This document shows positions 13,313 to 22,438 of a stretch of 64,000 bases of DNA, one piece after another. The stretch is from an uncultured Paracoccaceae bacterium. GTDB taxonomy: Bacteria; Pseudomonadota; Alphaproteobacteria; Rhodobacterales; Rhodobacteraceae. The notes under the pieces were generated by a model. It made no database searches, was not told the DNA's origin, and worked only from the letters and a program-made list of their open reading frames with translations. The position numbers and the translations under genes were made by a program. How positions within the stretch are numbered: the stretch's first letter is position 1; each line of letters starts with the position of its first letter. The stretch covers positions 310,001 to 374,000 of the forward strand of contig CANNFA010000003.1 in assembly GCA_947503765.1 (NCBI GenBank), in the 5' to 3' direction.

Positions 13313-16171
13313 TCAGATGATCCGGCGCTGGCGCAGCCCGACAAGGGCCAGCAGCGCGAGCACAAGGGCGCTCCACGGACCGATGGCACCGCCCGAGGAC
13401 CCGCCGTTGTCGGGATCGGGATCGGGTTCCGGCGAGACCTGGCGCACGTCCGAGATCTGCGTTGTACCGACGGACACGTTGTAGCTGCCCTTGGCCGCGG
13501 TGTCTGTTTCATGCTGCACGGTCACGACATGCCCCGCCGTATCAAGCGCGGAGGCAGGGATCGTACCCACGGTGCCGACATCCGGGTTCTCCGAATTGCC
13601 CGGCGTCACTTCGAGAAGCATGGTGGTGCCATCCGCGTTGTAGATCTTGATCGTCGGCTCCATGCCGCCGGCAAGGCCGGTGACACGGCCCACCAGGTCC
13701 TTGTCGGTCGCAGACGGCGTGAAGAAGAAGCAGTCCACATCGCCGGCACTGTCGATCCGGCCCGGTACTTTCGCGTTGCCATCCGTCAGCGCCGAGCACG
13801 CCCCCGGCACCAACGGATCATTGGCGTGATCGTCAGGGCTGAACGACGCAACGACCGTGGTGTTGGACGCGGCACGCGCGAAGTTCTCGGTGATGTCGAC
13901 CGGCGGCGGCACGGTGACCGTCCCGTCCTCGGCAACCGAAACGGCGATACCCTGCGCGGTGGTCTGCGCATTGCCGGCCTCGTTGTTCACATCGACCGAG
14001 ATCGAATGCACACCGTTCGACGTATAGTGATAGCTGCCGGTATAGGTGCCGTCATCGGGAATGGCGTCACCATCGGTGCCGTCATCCTTCAGAACCACAT
14101 CCACCTCGGTGCTAAACGGCGGCTTGATCGTCGCCGTCACGTCGAGCCCGGTGATCGGCGTGTCCGACCGCACCGTGGCCTCGATCAGCATCGGCCGCGG
14201 ATACACCGTATCCAGACCGCCCGACACGCTGACCGCGACGTTGTAGCCTTGGCCCGCTTTCGGCTGGCCGGTGGCCGTGGCCGTCAGATCGATGTCGCTG
14301 GCGGTGTTGTTGGTCACCTCGAGCTCGTACTCGCCGGTGCCGTTGGTGGTCAGCATGGCGCTGTCCAGTTCGGTCGTGCAGGACGAGCTTGACGGGGTTC
14401 CGCTACAATCGAACACCGCACCGATATCGCTTCCACTGGGGTTCTTCAGCATGAAGCTGAGATCGGTCGGAGCCGCATTGAACGACATCGAGACGTTGAC
14501 CGTGGCAAGACTGCTGTCGATCGGCAGATTCTCGCTTCCGAAGCCGCTTCCGGGAACGGTGGAGGTACCGGACCCGATCACCGCGCTATTCGAGAACGCC
14601 GCGTTCGCCGAAAGCAGCGCCGCCGTGATCTCGCCCACCGTGGTCGGCGATTGCAGGAACAGACCGCCCGTGGCAGAGGCCATCGCGGACAGCGTGCCCG
14701 TGGGCGCGCCCGAGCCATAACCAAAGGCCACGATCGGAACACCGTAGTTCTGGTATTCGAAGATCACGTCCGCCTCGGTCGTGACGGAATCGTTGTCGCC
14801 GCCATCCGACAGGACATAGACGACCGCTTCGCGCGTGTTGCCCGTGGCGGTGTTGAAGTTCTTCACCTCCTGCAGGGCAAAGATCAGACCGTCATAAAGC
14901 GATGTGACACCCTTCGTGCTCAGACCGTTGACAGCGGCAGTGGCCGCCGCTTTCACGCCGGTATCCGGATCGGGAATGTCGGTGATCGGATAGTTCTGAT
15001 ACACGTTGGTGTCGAAGGATGTGACGCCGATGGCGGTGGTGCCTTCGGGCAGCGTGCTGATCAGGATGTTCGCGCCGGTCTTGGCGTTGGCGAGCGGCGA
15101 GCCGCCCATCGAGCCGGACGTGTCGATCGACAATTCGATCACCTGGTCGCCGACCCAGCGGATATCCAACTCGGATTGCGCGCCCGAGGTGCCGCCGGAC
15201 ACGATCCAGTCGGGCGCGGTCGGCGCCGTCAGGTTCGTGTACTGCGTCCGGTCGAGACCGGGCCATGTCGGATCGGTCGCGGGATCGCGGGTCAGGGTTT
15301 CCCAGCCGCTTTCACCGAAATACCGCTCCTGCCCGTTGCGTCCGGTGGCCCCGGCTGCAAGCGGTGTGACGAAGGGGGCGTGGTTCGGGGTCGAGAATTC
15401 CAGGTAGTCGGCGCTGGCGCCGCCATAGCCGGAACGCACGGTGCCCGAGGCCGCGTACCACTGGTTGTGCATGATCGAATCCGACACCGTGTCGGTCGCC
15501 CGCGGCTGCCAGGCCGGGCAGCTCGCGCCGAACATGGTGCCGGCGTTGATCTTGCACTGGTCGGCCGCGTATTCGTCAAAGATGTTGTACGCGTAATGGC
15601 CCCATTCATGGGCCATCGTGTAACCGCTGCCCTTGGGGTCGTCCATGATCGACGAGCCCGGCCAGTTGGTGCAGAAGTGGATGTACTTGCCCGCCTTCTG
15701 GAAGCCGCCGGGATGCGCCCAGGGGCCGTTGTTGCTGGCGCAGTCCTTTTCCCACTGCACGTCGGCGAGGTTGCGCTGCTGGTACTCGCGGTAGACCGTC
15801 ACGATACCGATCTTGTGCTTGCCGTTGGTCGCCTCGTAGACCGCGTTGGCGAACTCCTCGATGCGGTCCTCGTAGGCCCGCTGCTCGGCATCGCCCGCGC
15901 CCAAATCAACCGAGGCGTCGTCATCGCCCTGCGGGTTCTCTTCCAGCGAGATGACGATGTCGAACACCGCGTTGGCGCTTGTGGTGGACAGCGTCGTGCT
16001 GTCGGCGCGCGACAGGTGTGAGAAGGTCGTCTTGCTGCCGCTCAGATCAAGCGTGTGCACACGCGACAGCCAGTGATCGCCTGCCATCGAAGGCAGGGCC
16101 ATCGCCGTCATCGCGACCGCAAATGCGGATGATCTGACCAGTGCCTTGCGACCCGGTCCGTTGGTACTCAT
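13313..16171 (-). CDS. Secreted CLCA-like metalloprotease/VWA protein with GlyGly-CTERM tail
   Basis: A 952-residue exported protein. Residues 1-30 are a signal peptide (ending AMALPSMA). At about 187-191 lies HEWGH within GYTMAHEWGHYAYNIFDEYA, the zinc-site pattern of CLCA-type proteases. At about 343-520 is a VWA domain with the MIDAS start DTSGSMGGS and a later YVLSDGGDND. Beta domains follow, including a calcium-rich-looking DPDTGV and DDGTDGDAIPDDGTY. The extreme C-terminus is NGGSSGG, a hydrophobic helix (AIGPWSALVLALLALVG) and LRQRRII, the Gly-Gly, helix and basic-end pattern of GlyGly-CTERM. It is probably exported by Sec, secreted by the T2SS next door and trimmed by the adjacent rhombosortase. 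The start at 16171 follows GAGGGGG; the target in the environment is unknown. Confidence 0.85.
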   Translation of the reverse strand: MSTNGPGRKALVRSSAFAVAMTAMALPSMAGDHWLSRVHTLDLSGSKTTFSHLSRADSTTLSTTSANAVFDIVISLEENPQGDDDASVDLGAGDAEQRAYEDRIEEFANAVYEATNGKHKIGIVTVYREYQQRNLADVQWEKDCASNNGPWAHPGGFQKAGKYIHFCTNWPGSSIMDDPKGSGYTMAHEWGHYAYNIFDEYAADQCKINAGTMFGASCPAWQPRATDTVSDSIMHNQWYAASGTVRSGYGGASADYLEFSTPNHAPFVTPLAAGATGRNGQERYFGESGWETLTRDPATDPTWPGLDRTQYTNLTAPTAPDWIVSGGTSGAQSELDIRWVGDQVIELSIDTSGSMGGSPLANAKTGANILISTLPEGTTAIGVTSFDTNVYQNYPITDIPDPDTGVKAAATAAVNGLSTKGVTSLYDGLIFALQEVKNFNTATGNTREAVVYVLSDGGDNDSVTTEADVIFEYQNYGVPIVAFGYGSGAPTGTLSAMASATGGLFLQSPTTVGEITAALLSANAAFSNSAVIGSGTSTVPGSGFGSENLPIDSSLATVNVSMSFNAAPTDLSFMLKNPSGSDIGAVFDCSGTPSSSSCTTELDSAMLTTNGTGEYELEVTNNTASDIDLTATATGQPKAGQGYNVAVSVSGGLDTVYPRPMLIEATVRSDTPITGLDVTATIKPPFSTEVDVVLKDDGTDGDAIPDDGTYTGSYHYTSNGVHSISVDVNNEAGNAQTTAQGIAVSVAEDGTVTVPPPVDITENFARAASNTTVVASFSPDDHANDPLVPGACSALTDGNAKVPGRIDSAGDVDCFFFTPSATDKDLVGRVTGLAGGMEPTIKIYNADGTTMLLEVTPGNSENPDVGTVGTIPASALDTAGHVVTVQHETDTAAKGSYNVSVGTTQISDVRQVSPEPDPDPDNGGSSGGAIGPWSALVLALLALVGLRQRRII

Positions 16172-16278
16172 GACGAGTTCCCCCTCTGTTGTGTTACTAT
16201 CCACTCTTCTCACTCCACCCGATCACCGGGTGAAATCCCCTCTGCGCCGGGCAAATCCGGCGCGCTTTCCTGCGCCCC

Positions 16279-16983
16279 TCAGGCGCGCAGGATTCCGAAC
16301 GCGGCAAAGCCGGAATCCAGCCGCGCCACGAATTCCATCCGCCCCGACAGATCGCCGGTCAGATACCGCTCGGCCCCCGATGCCAGCGGCACCAACAGGC
16401 GCGGCGCGGTCAACCCGTCCGCAACCGCGCGGGCGACCGGCCCGTCGCATCCGCCCTGCGCCAGATCGAGATCGACCAGCGGCGAATACGCCACCGGCCG
16501 GGTCCAGACATAGGTGCCCGGCGCGGCCGCGGTCACCGGCAGCTTCGCCTTGAGGCTGCCCAGGAAGCCGCGCACATCGTCCGGGACCGCATCGGTCGCG
16601 GATTGCGCCGCGCCGGCGGCGGTATAGGCGCCCACCTCCAGCCCTTCGGCGGCGCGTCCGGCCCGCTCGTCGCTGGCGGTGCCGGTGAACCGCCGCGTCG
16701 CGATGGCGCGAAAACTGCGCGCGCCGCTCTCGGACAGGCGCACGGGGCCGGCGACGCCCTGCACCTCGCGCTGGCTGGACCAGCTGGCGAAGTCCAGCAC
16801 TCCGTCCGCGTGCAGGCGGTAGGCATCGGTGAAGGTGAACGGCATGTCGCTGCGCGACAAGGTGATCTGCCAGAAATCCGGCACAACATCGCCGCAAGCT
16901 GTGCTTGCCGGTGCGATATCAGGAATTCCGACCCCCATGGCCGCAATCCCGACCGTTCCTGATATGAACCATCTGCGTTCCAT
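16279..16983 (-). CDS. Exported protein of unknown function in the T2SS locus
   Basis: A 234-residue protein with an N-terminal signal sequence (MERRWFISGTVGIAAMGVGI) that starts ERRWFI but lacks a clear twin-arginine motif, followed by a Cys-containing mature part (STACGDVVPDFWQITLSRSD). Aromatic and acidic residues are scattered through a likely beta-rich domain (FTDAYRLHADGVLDFAS). No family was recognised. It is 107 bp behind the GlyGly-CTERM gene start and on the same strand, so the two could share a transcript. It has no GlyGly tail of its own and may be a T2SS client or a partner of the protease. Confidence 0.65.
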   Translation of the reverse strand: MERRWFISGTVGIAAMGVGIPDIAPASTACGDVVPDFWQITLSRSDMPFTFTDAYRLHADGVLDFASWSSQREVQGVAGPVRLSESGARSFRAIATRRFTGTASDERAGRAAEGLEVGAYTAAGAAQSATDAVPDDVRGFLGSLKAKLPVTAAAPGTYVWTRPVAYSPLVDLDLAQGGCDGPVARAVADGLTAPRLLVPLASGAERYLTGDLSGRMEFVARLDSGFAAFGILRA

Positions 16984-17102
16984 CGTCGTCCGTCAGTCGC
17001 GTGATCGCCCGCGACCGTTCAAAAAAAGTTGCTTAGAATTTACTCTCTCACTAAGCCACGATTCGCCATGTCATTTCAATATCTTTCGGGAACCGGCAAA
17101 TA

Positions 17103-18785
17103 ATGCGCCTCCTCTTTCGCCGCCGCCCGCGTCCCGGCCCTGCCCCGACGTCACCGGAGATGTCACCGGGGGGCCTGCGCCCGGCGGCGCGGGCGATGCT
17201 GGCGGCGATGCTGGCCTGCCTGGCGCTGCTGGCCGGGGCGGCGGCGCGGGCGCATTTCACGGTCGACAGCGTGGATCGCTATTTCGTCGTGTCCGAGGTG
17301 GATGGCCGCCTGCTGGTCCGCGCGCGGGTGCCGCTGCCGTTCCTGCTGGGAGCCGAGCTTGACGCGGCGGCGCGCAGCGAGGCGCCGGTGGCCGCGCCGG
17401 TGCTGGGACAAAGTGGGCCGGACATCGTGCTGCGCCCCGACCTGGTGGCGGCGCATGGCGATTACTTTGCGGGGCTGCTGGCAGGCGCGCATGCCTGGCA
17501 GGTCGGAGAGGCGCGCGCCGATCCGGCGGTGCTGCGCTGGCGCATCGCGCTCATGTCGCAGGAGGCGGCACTGCCGTTCGGCCGCGAGGCGCGCAAGATC
17601 CTGTCGCTGCCGTCGCTGCGCGGCCCGGCGCCGCTGGGACAGGCGCTGGTGGATTTCGAGCTGGACCTCGGCCCCGCGACCGGACAGCGCGTCGCGGTCC
17701 GGTATGCCCTGCCGCCGCTGCAATTGCCGCCCGGCATCACGATCAGCAACAACCTTGTCGACGCCATCGCCGATCCGCCCTTTCGGCGGCGCGCGGCCGG
17801 CCAGATGACCGCGTCCGAGGTGATCGTCCTGCCGCCGCCGGAACAGGCGGCACGCGGCGGGTGGGCCGGTCTGCGGCAGGGCGCGGCCGGGCTGGGCGGC
17901 GCGATGCTGGCGGCCGGGCTGCTGGTCGGTTTTCTGCAGCCGGGCGTTGCGGGCTGGACCCTTGCGGGGGTGGCGGCGGGCCTTTTCGCCGCAGAGGCGG
18001 TGCAGATCGGCGCGCCGCCGCGCCCGTTCCTGCCGCTCGCGGCGGCCACCCTGGTGGCGGTGTGGGCCGCGCTGGCGCTGTGGCGGCGCGGCGGCCCGGT
18101 GCCGGCACTGCTGCTGGGCCTGCTGATCGGCGCGGCCAGCGGGATCGAGGGGTTGGCGGCGCTGGACGGCGCGGGGCTGCGCCCGGTTCTGCGCTGGAGC
18201 CTTTTCGCCGGCTGCCTTGCCGTGATGGCGGCGGCGATACCGGTCGGCGCCGCACTGCGCGCGCTGGCGGCGCGCGCGCCGCTGCGGGTGCGGGGCGCGG
18301 GGGCCGGCGCCCTGGTGCTGGCGATGCTGGCGCTGGCCGGGGTGCAGACGGCGCAGGCGGTGACCGAACGGACGCTCGGCGATCTCGACCCGGTGCTGCG
18401 CCTGCCCGTGGACGCCGCCGAGGCGCGCGGGTTCGACCTGCTCTCGGCCATGCTGGCAGAGCTGCACCGCGCGGTGCAGACAGGGCCGGACGCGGTGGCC
18501 GCCCTGATCGCGGGCGATCCGGCCGAGGTGCTGGGCAGTGCCGCCGCGCGCCTTTCGCGGACCGGCCTGCCCCCGACGGAGCCGGACCTGCACGAGGTCG
18601 CGCTAAGCGCGTTCCAGATGCGCGGCTCGGGCCGGCGGCTGGAGGTTCAGGCGTCCTGGCAGGTTCTGGGCCTGAAGGCCCGGGGCGGGCACGAACACGT
18701 CAAGGGCGCCGCCTTCGCCGCCGATTTCGTGCTGCGCCGAAGCTGGGGCCGCTGGCGGATCGAGGCGTTCACGCTGGACAGGTAG
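17103..18785 (+). CDS. Polytopic membrane protein with exported N-terminal domain, unknown function
   Basis: A 560-residue protein. A signal or first helix (AMLAAMLACLALLAGAAARA) is followed by a periplasmic domain of about 170 residues (AHFTVDSVDRYFVVSEVDGR onward), then about six or seven membrane helices (residues 255-420) and a C-terminal soluble domain rich in charged residues ending RRSWGRWRIEAFTLDR. The layout recalls HupE/UreJ-like proteins, but no family is certain. It sits between the two gsp halves, divergent from the exported protein at 16279, so it may be an accessory factor for secretion or surface anchoring. The start may be further in, as the first 30 residues are Arg/Pro-rich. 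Confidence 0.65.
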   Translation: MRLLFRRRPRPGPAPTSPEMSPGGLRPAARAMLAAMLACLALLAGAAARAHFTVDSVDRYFVVSEVDGRLLVRARVPLPFLLGAELDAAARSEAPVAAPVLGQSGPDIVLRPDLVAAHGDYFAGLLAGAHAWQVGEARADPAVLRWRIALMSQEAALPFGREARKILSLPSLRGPAPLGQALVDFELDLGPATGQRVAVRYALPPLQLPPGITISNNLVDAIADPPFRRRAAGQMTASEVIVLPPPEQAARGGWAGLRQGAAGLGGAMLAAGLLVGFLQPGVAGWTLAGVAAGLFAAEAVQIGAPPRPFLPLAAATLVAVWAALALWRRGGPVPALLLGLLIGAASGIEGLAALDGAGLRPVLRWSLFAGCLAVMAAAIPVGAALRALAARAPLRVRGAGAGALVLAMLALAGVQTAQAVTERTLGDLDPVLRLPVDAAEARGFDLLSAMLAELHRAVQTGPDAVAALIAGDPAEVLGSAAARLSRTGLPPTEPDLHEVALSAFQMRGSGRRLEVQASWQVLGLKARGGHEHVKGAAFAADFVLRRSWGRWRIEAFTLDR

Positions 18786-18804
18786 CGATACCCACGCGCC
18801 GCGC

Positions 18805-19377
18805 CTACCCGCCCAGCGTCGCCTTGACCCGCGCTTCCGACTGCACGATCAGCGCCCGGCGCTTGGCAAGGTAGCCTTCGGGATCGAGTTTCGGGAAATC
18901 GCCGCCGATTGCGTCGAAGGTCTTGCGCGCCGAGACCAGCCGCGCGTGCACGGTCTCGTCAACGCCGCCGCCCGCCATCATCGACAGCGCCAGCTCATGC
19001 TCTGCCGTGCCCTGGACCGCCAGCGCCGAGGCGCGGGCCAGCCCGGTCAGCACCTGCGCCGCCTCGGAGGCAACGCGCGCGGCATCGGCGAACTGGCCGG
19101 CGCGCAGCAGGGCGTGCGCGTATTCGATCTGCACGCGCCCTGCCATCGGCCCGGCCTGCGCGACAAGGCCGCCATACTGGTCGGCCGCCTGCACGAACTG
19201 CCCCTTCTCCAGCGCGGACCGCGCCGAGAAGTAATCGGCCTTGAACGAGGCGCGCCCGACGCCGGGCTTTTTCAGGTTGATATCGCCGCAGCCGGCGGCA
19301 AACAGAAGCGCGACAAGAACCGTGTTGCGCACACGGCCTCTGGCACGGGGCCGCGCCCGTGGGATCATGGGTGTCAT
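18805..19377 (-). CDS. TPR-like lipoprotein
   Basis: A 190-residue protein with a lipoprotein signal: LVALLFAAGCGD, with the lipobox AAGC, so Cys would be acylated. The rest is helical and reads as TPR-like hairpins, for example FSARSALEKGQFVQAADQYG and IEYAHALLRAGQFADAARVA. Lipoproteins with TPR repeats often act as pilotins or assembly factors for secretins (compare PilF/PilW), so a role in placing GspD is plausible, since the gene is divergent from gspC with 171 bp between. The start could be internal, as the first 17 residues are basic. Confidence 0.72.
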   Translation of the reverse strand: MTPMIPRARPRARGRVRNTVLVALLFAAGCGDINLKKPGVGRASFKADYFSARSALEKGQFVQAADQYGGLVAQAGPMAGRVQIEYAHALLRAGQFADAARVASEAAQVLTGLARASALAVQGTAEHELALSMMAGGGVDETVHARLVSARKTFDAIGGDFPKLDPEGYLAKRRALIVQSEARVKATLGG

Positions 19378-19548
19378 AGCCTGTACTGCCCGTTGTTATT
19401 ATTGCTTTTACTGCTCTTGTTTATTAACGTAACGGTAGCAGTCAACGCGATCCCGGTCAACGCGCCGCACGGGCCGGCCGCCCCGAATGGCGGGCAAGGC
19501 GATGCATCCGGGTCGCAGGGCAAAGCCGTGCAGGCGGGATTTTCGGCC
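19378..19548. promoter_or_regulatory. AT-rich divergent promoter region for the lipoprotein and gspC
   Basis: This 171-bp gap contains, at 19390-19450, one of the lowest-GC stretches of the window (TTGTTATTATTGCTTTTACT and TTGTTTATTAACGTAACGG), placed as expected for promoters on both strands. Exact -35/-10 elements are not clear. A TTAACG half-site at about 19422-19436 is noted but is not enough to call a regulator. Confidence 0.4.
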
Positions 19549-20394
19549 ATGGCCAAGGGCGCGTTCCTGGCGACATTCGCGGCCACCATCGCGGTGGCCT
19601 ATGCGTCCGGGCACCTGGCGCTGGCATTGGTGCCGCCGCCCGATCCGGAATTGCCCGGCCTGCCGGACCTCGGCAGTCCCGAGGCGTCCGGCTCGGGGGC
19701 GGATGCGGCCGCGCCCTGGCCCGACGCCTTCGGCACCCCGCCCCCGCCCAAGGCGGCCCCCGCCCCGCCGCCGCCCGCGCCGGAGAAAAGCACGCGCTAC
19801 GGGCTCAAGGGCCTGATCGCCGGGCAGCAGGGCGGCTGGGCGGTCCTGACCGACGGCGCCGCCGATCTGCTGGTCAAGACCGGCGACACGCTGGAGGACG
19901 GATCGAAGGTGACGGTGATCGACCGGCACGGCGTCACGCTGGACCTGAACGGCACCCTGTCGCGCGTCGGCTTTGTCGAGACGGCGTCCGCGCCGGCGGA
20001 TACCCGCCCACCGGACACCGGCACGGCCGAGGAAGAGGCGGACAGTGCCGATTTTGCAAGCATTCCGGTGTCAAACGTGACGCTCGACCTCACCGGGCTT
20101 GACCGGCGCGACATGAGGCGAATACTCGCACGTGCCGGGGCAATCGAGCAGATCGACCTGGCCGACGGCACGCAAGCGCTGGATTTGGCATGGATCCGAA
20201 ACGGTCAGCTATACGACCGACTGGGTCTGCAGGCAGGGGACCGGATCTTGAAGATTAACGGCATAGCCGCTGGCGACAACGAGGCGATCCTGCGCGCCTC
20301 GCGCAAACTGCTGGGCGCATCCGAATACCGCCTGGACATCCTGCGCAACGGGCAGCGGCAGGCCATCGAGGTAAAGCTGGTGGACAATGATTAG
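19549..20394 (+). CDS. gspC: Type II secretion system protein C (GspC)
   Basis: A 281-residue protein: cytoplasmic start, one membrane anchor (FLATFAATIAVAYASGHLAL), a proline-rich periplasmic linker, an HR domain (YGLKGLIAGQQGGWAVLTDG then GDTLEDGSKVTVIDRHGVTL) and a C-terminal PDZ domain (RNGQLYDRLGLQAGDRILKI). GspC links the inner-membrane platform to the secretin. The ATG at 19549 is used; a GTG at 19528 is in frame and possible. It overlaps gspD by 8 bp. Confidence 0.88.
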   Translation: MAKGAFLATFAATIAVAYASGHLALALVPPPDPELPGLPDLGSPEASGSGADAAAPWPDAFGTPPPPKAAPAPPPPAPEKSTRYGLKGLIAGQQGGWAVLTDGAADLLVKTGDTLEDGSKVTVIDRHGVTLDLNGTLSRVGFVETASAPADTRPPDTGTAEEEADSADFASIPVSNVTLDLTGLDRRDMRRILARAGAIEQIDLADGTQALDLAWIRNGQLYDRLGLQAGDRILKINGIAAGDNEAILRASRKLLGASEYRLDILRNGQRQAIEVKLVDND

Positions 20395-22327
20395 GGCGAC
20401 ATTGCTGGCGATCTGCCTGACGGTCTCGTTCGCGGCGCAATCGGCGGCCCAGCTGGCGATGAACCTGCGCGACATCGAATTGCGCGCCTTCGTCGAAATC
20501 GTGTCGGAAACCATCGGGCGCAACTTCATCCTGGACCCGCGGGTGCGCGGCACGGTCACGGTCTATGCGCCGGCCTCGATCTCGTCGGACGCGCTGTACG
20601 AGATTTTCCTGAACGTGCTGGAGCTGAACAAGCTGACCATCGTCGAGGGCACCGAGGTCGACCGCATCGTGCCGCTGGCGCTGGCGCGCGAATTGTCCGG
20701 CGACGGCAACATCCAGCTTGGCGGCGACGGCTACGAGACGCGGGTGATCGAGCTGAAGAACATGTCGGTGCAGGAGGCGGTGGATGTCATCACCCCGCTT
20801 CTGCCGCAGGAGGCGGTGCTCAGCCCACTGCCCGCCGCCAGCATGCTGGTGTTGTCCGACAGCCGCCAGAACCACGAACGGATCAGTCAGATCCTGGCCC
20901 GGCTCGACCGGTTTCGCGACAGCTCGGTGGAAACGATCCGGCTGCGCAACGGCAATGCGTCCGATCTGCTGCTGACATTGCAGGAGCTGAACATCACCCC
21001 GCCCGGCGCCAGCCTGTCGGCGGATGCGCGCGGCGAGGCGATCGTGGTGTCCGGCGGGCAGGATTTCCGCGAGCGGATACGCACGCTTGTGCGCCAGCTC
21101 GACACGCCCAGCCGCTCGATCCGCACCGCGGTGATCAAGCTGAACTACGCCGATGCCGAAAAGCTGCGCGCGGTGATCGCCGGATCCTTCGGCCTGCCCA
21201 CCGCCGAGGGCGAAGAGGGCGGCGGCGGCGCGCAGCGCGGCGATGTCACCGTGGTCGCCGACAGCCAGTCCAACGCGCTGGTCATCACCGCGCCGGCCGA
21301 CCGGATGCCGTCCATCGTCGCCTCGGTCAAGACGCTGGACGAACGGCCCCGGCAGGTGCTGATCGAGGCGGTGATCTTCGAGCTGTCGGTGCAGAACTTT
21401 TCCGACCTGACGGTGCAGTTCGGCGGCATCCTGAACGATGCCATCGCGGGCGGCGTGGAATTCAACCTGCCCGGCCGCCCCACCCTGACCAGCGTCGTGA
21501 CCGCCGCCATCTCGGGCAAGCCGATCAGCCCCGGCAGCGGCGGCAGCTTCGGCGGGGGCAGCTATTCGGACGGCAACGGGTTCGCCGGCTTCCTGTCGGC
21601 GATCGTCAGCCAGACCTCGACCCGCCTGCTGTCGACCCCGTCGATCACCGCGCTGCACAACACCGAGGCCGAGATCCTGGTGGCGCAGAAGGTGCCCTTC
21701 GTCACCGGCAGCTATTCGACCGTGGGCGACAGCGCGGTGCCGGACCAGCCGTTCCAGACCATCAGCCGCGAGAATGTGGGCCTGACCCTTCGCGTCAAGC
21801 CGCAGATCACCAGCGAGCGCACGGTGCGGATGGAGATCGAGCAGGAGGTGTCGAGCCTGACCAATGCCGCCTCCGCCGCGGGCGGCGAGATCACGCAGCA
21901 GCGCAACCTGACCACCAACGCGCTGGTCCATGACGGCCGTGTCATCATGCTGGGCGGCCTGCTGGAGAACGGAACGGGCGTGGTCGAACAGGGCGTGCCG
22001 TTCCTGTCCGAGATCCCGCTGATCGGCGAATTGTTCCGCGGCCGCAATGTCAGCAACAACCAGAAGATCCTGCTGGTCATGCTGCGCCCGCGCATCATGA
22101 ACACCGATGCCGAGGCGACGCGGCTGAGCCGCGAGCTGGCGATGGAGGCGCGGCGCGCCAGCCTGCTGCTGAAAGAGGATGACGACGGCCGCTTTCCGCG
22201 GGTGCCCGACATGGCCTTTCCGTATGACGGGCTCGACCTGAACCAGCCTTTCGAGCTTGACATGACGGACCCGGTGGCGCGCAATCGCAGCTATCCGAAC
22301 CTGCCGGTGCCCCTGAAGTTCAACTGA
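20387..22327 (+). CDS. gspD: Type II secretion secretin GspD
   Basis: A 646-residue outer-membrane secretin. After a signal peptide (MIRATLLAICLTVSFAAQSA) come N0-N3 domains (NLRDIELRAFVEIVSETIGR, with later TRVIELKNMSVQEAVDVITP), then the secretin core: LLSTPSITALHNTEAEILVA, VGLTLRVKPQITSERTVRME, GLLENGTGVVEQGVPFLSEI and PLIGELFRGRNVSNNQ. The C-terminal S domain, which pilotins would bind, ends NLPVPLKFN. It forms the multimeric gate for folded substrates. A Gly/Ser-rich stretch lies near residue 385. The start overlaps gspC by 8 bp. Confidence 0.95.
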   Translation: MIRATLLAICLTVSFAAQSAAQLAMNLRDIELRAFVEIVSETIGRNFILDPRVRGTVTVYAPASISSDALYEIFLNVLELNKLTIVEGTEVDRIVPLALARELSGDGNIQLGGDGYETRVIELKNMSVQEAVDVITPLLPQEAVLSPLPAASMLVLSDSRQNHERISQILARLDRFRDSSVETIRLRNGNASDLLLTLQELNITPPGASLSADARGEAIVVSGGQDFRERIRTLVRQLDTPSRSIRTAVIKLNYADAEKLRAVIAGSFGLPTAEGEEGGGGAQRGDVTVVADSQSNALVITAPADRMPSIVASVKTLDERPRQVLIEAVIFELSVQNFSDLTVQFGGILNDAIAGGVEFNLPGRPTLTSVVTAAISGKPISPGSGGSFGGGSYSDGNGFAGFLSAIVSQTSTRLLSTPSITALHNTEAEILVAQKVPFVTGSYSTVGDSAVPDQPFQTISRENVGLTLRVKPQITSERTVRMEIEQEVSSLTNAASAAGGEITQQRNLTTNALVHDGRVIMLGGLLENGTGVVEQGVPFLSEIPLIGELFRGRNVSNNQKILLVMLRPRIMNTDAEATRLSRELAMEARRASLLLKEDDDGRFPRVPDMAFPYDGLDLNQPFELDMTDPVARNRSYPNLPVPLKFN

Positions 22328-22438
22328 GGCAAGATGCGACACGCGGTTTGCACAACGGCTCGCGGCCCTGGGCCGGCCTGCCGCCCCATTGCGCGCCGCC
22401 CGGCCCGCCGGATCGCCGGCGCACGTGCGGGCTGAGCG

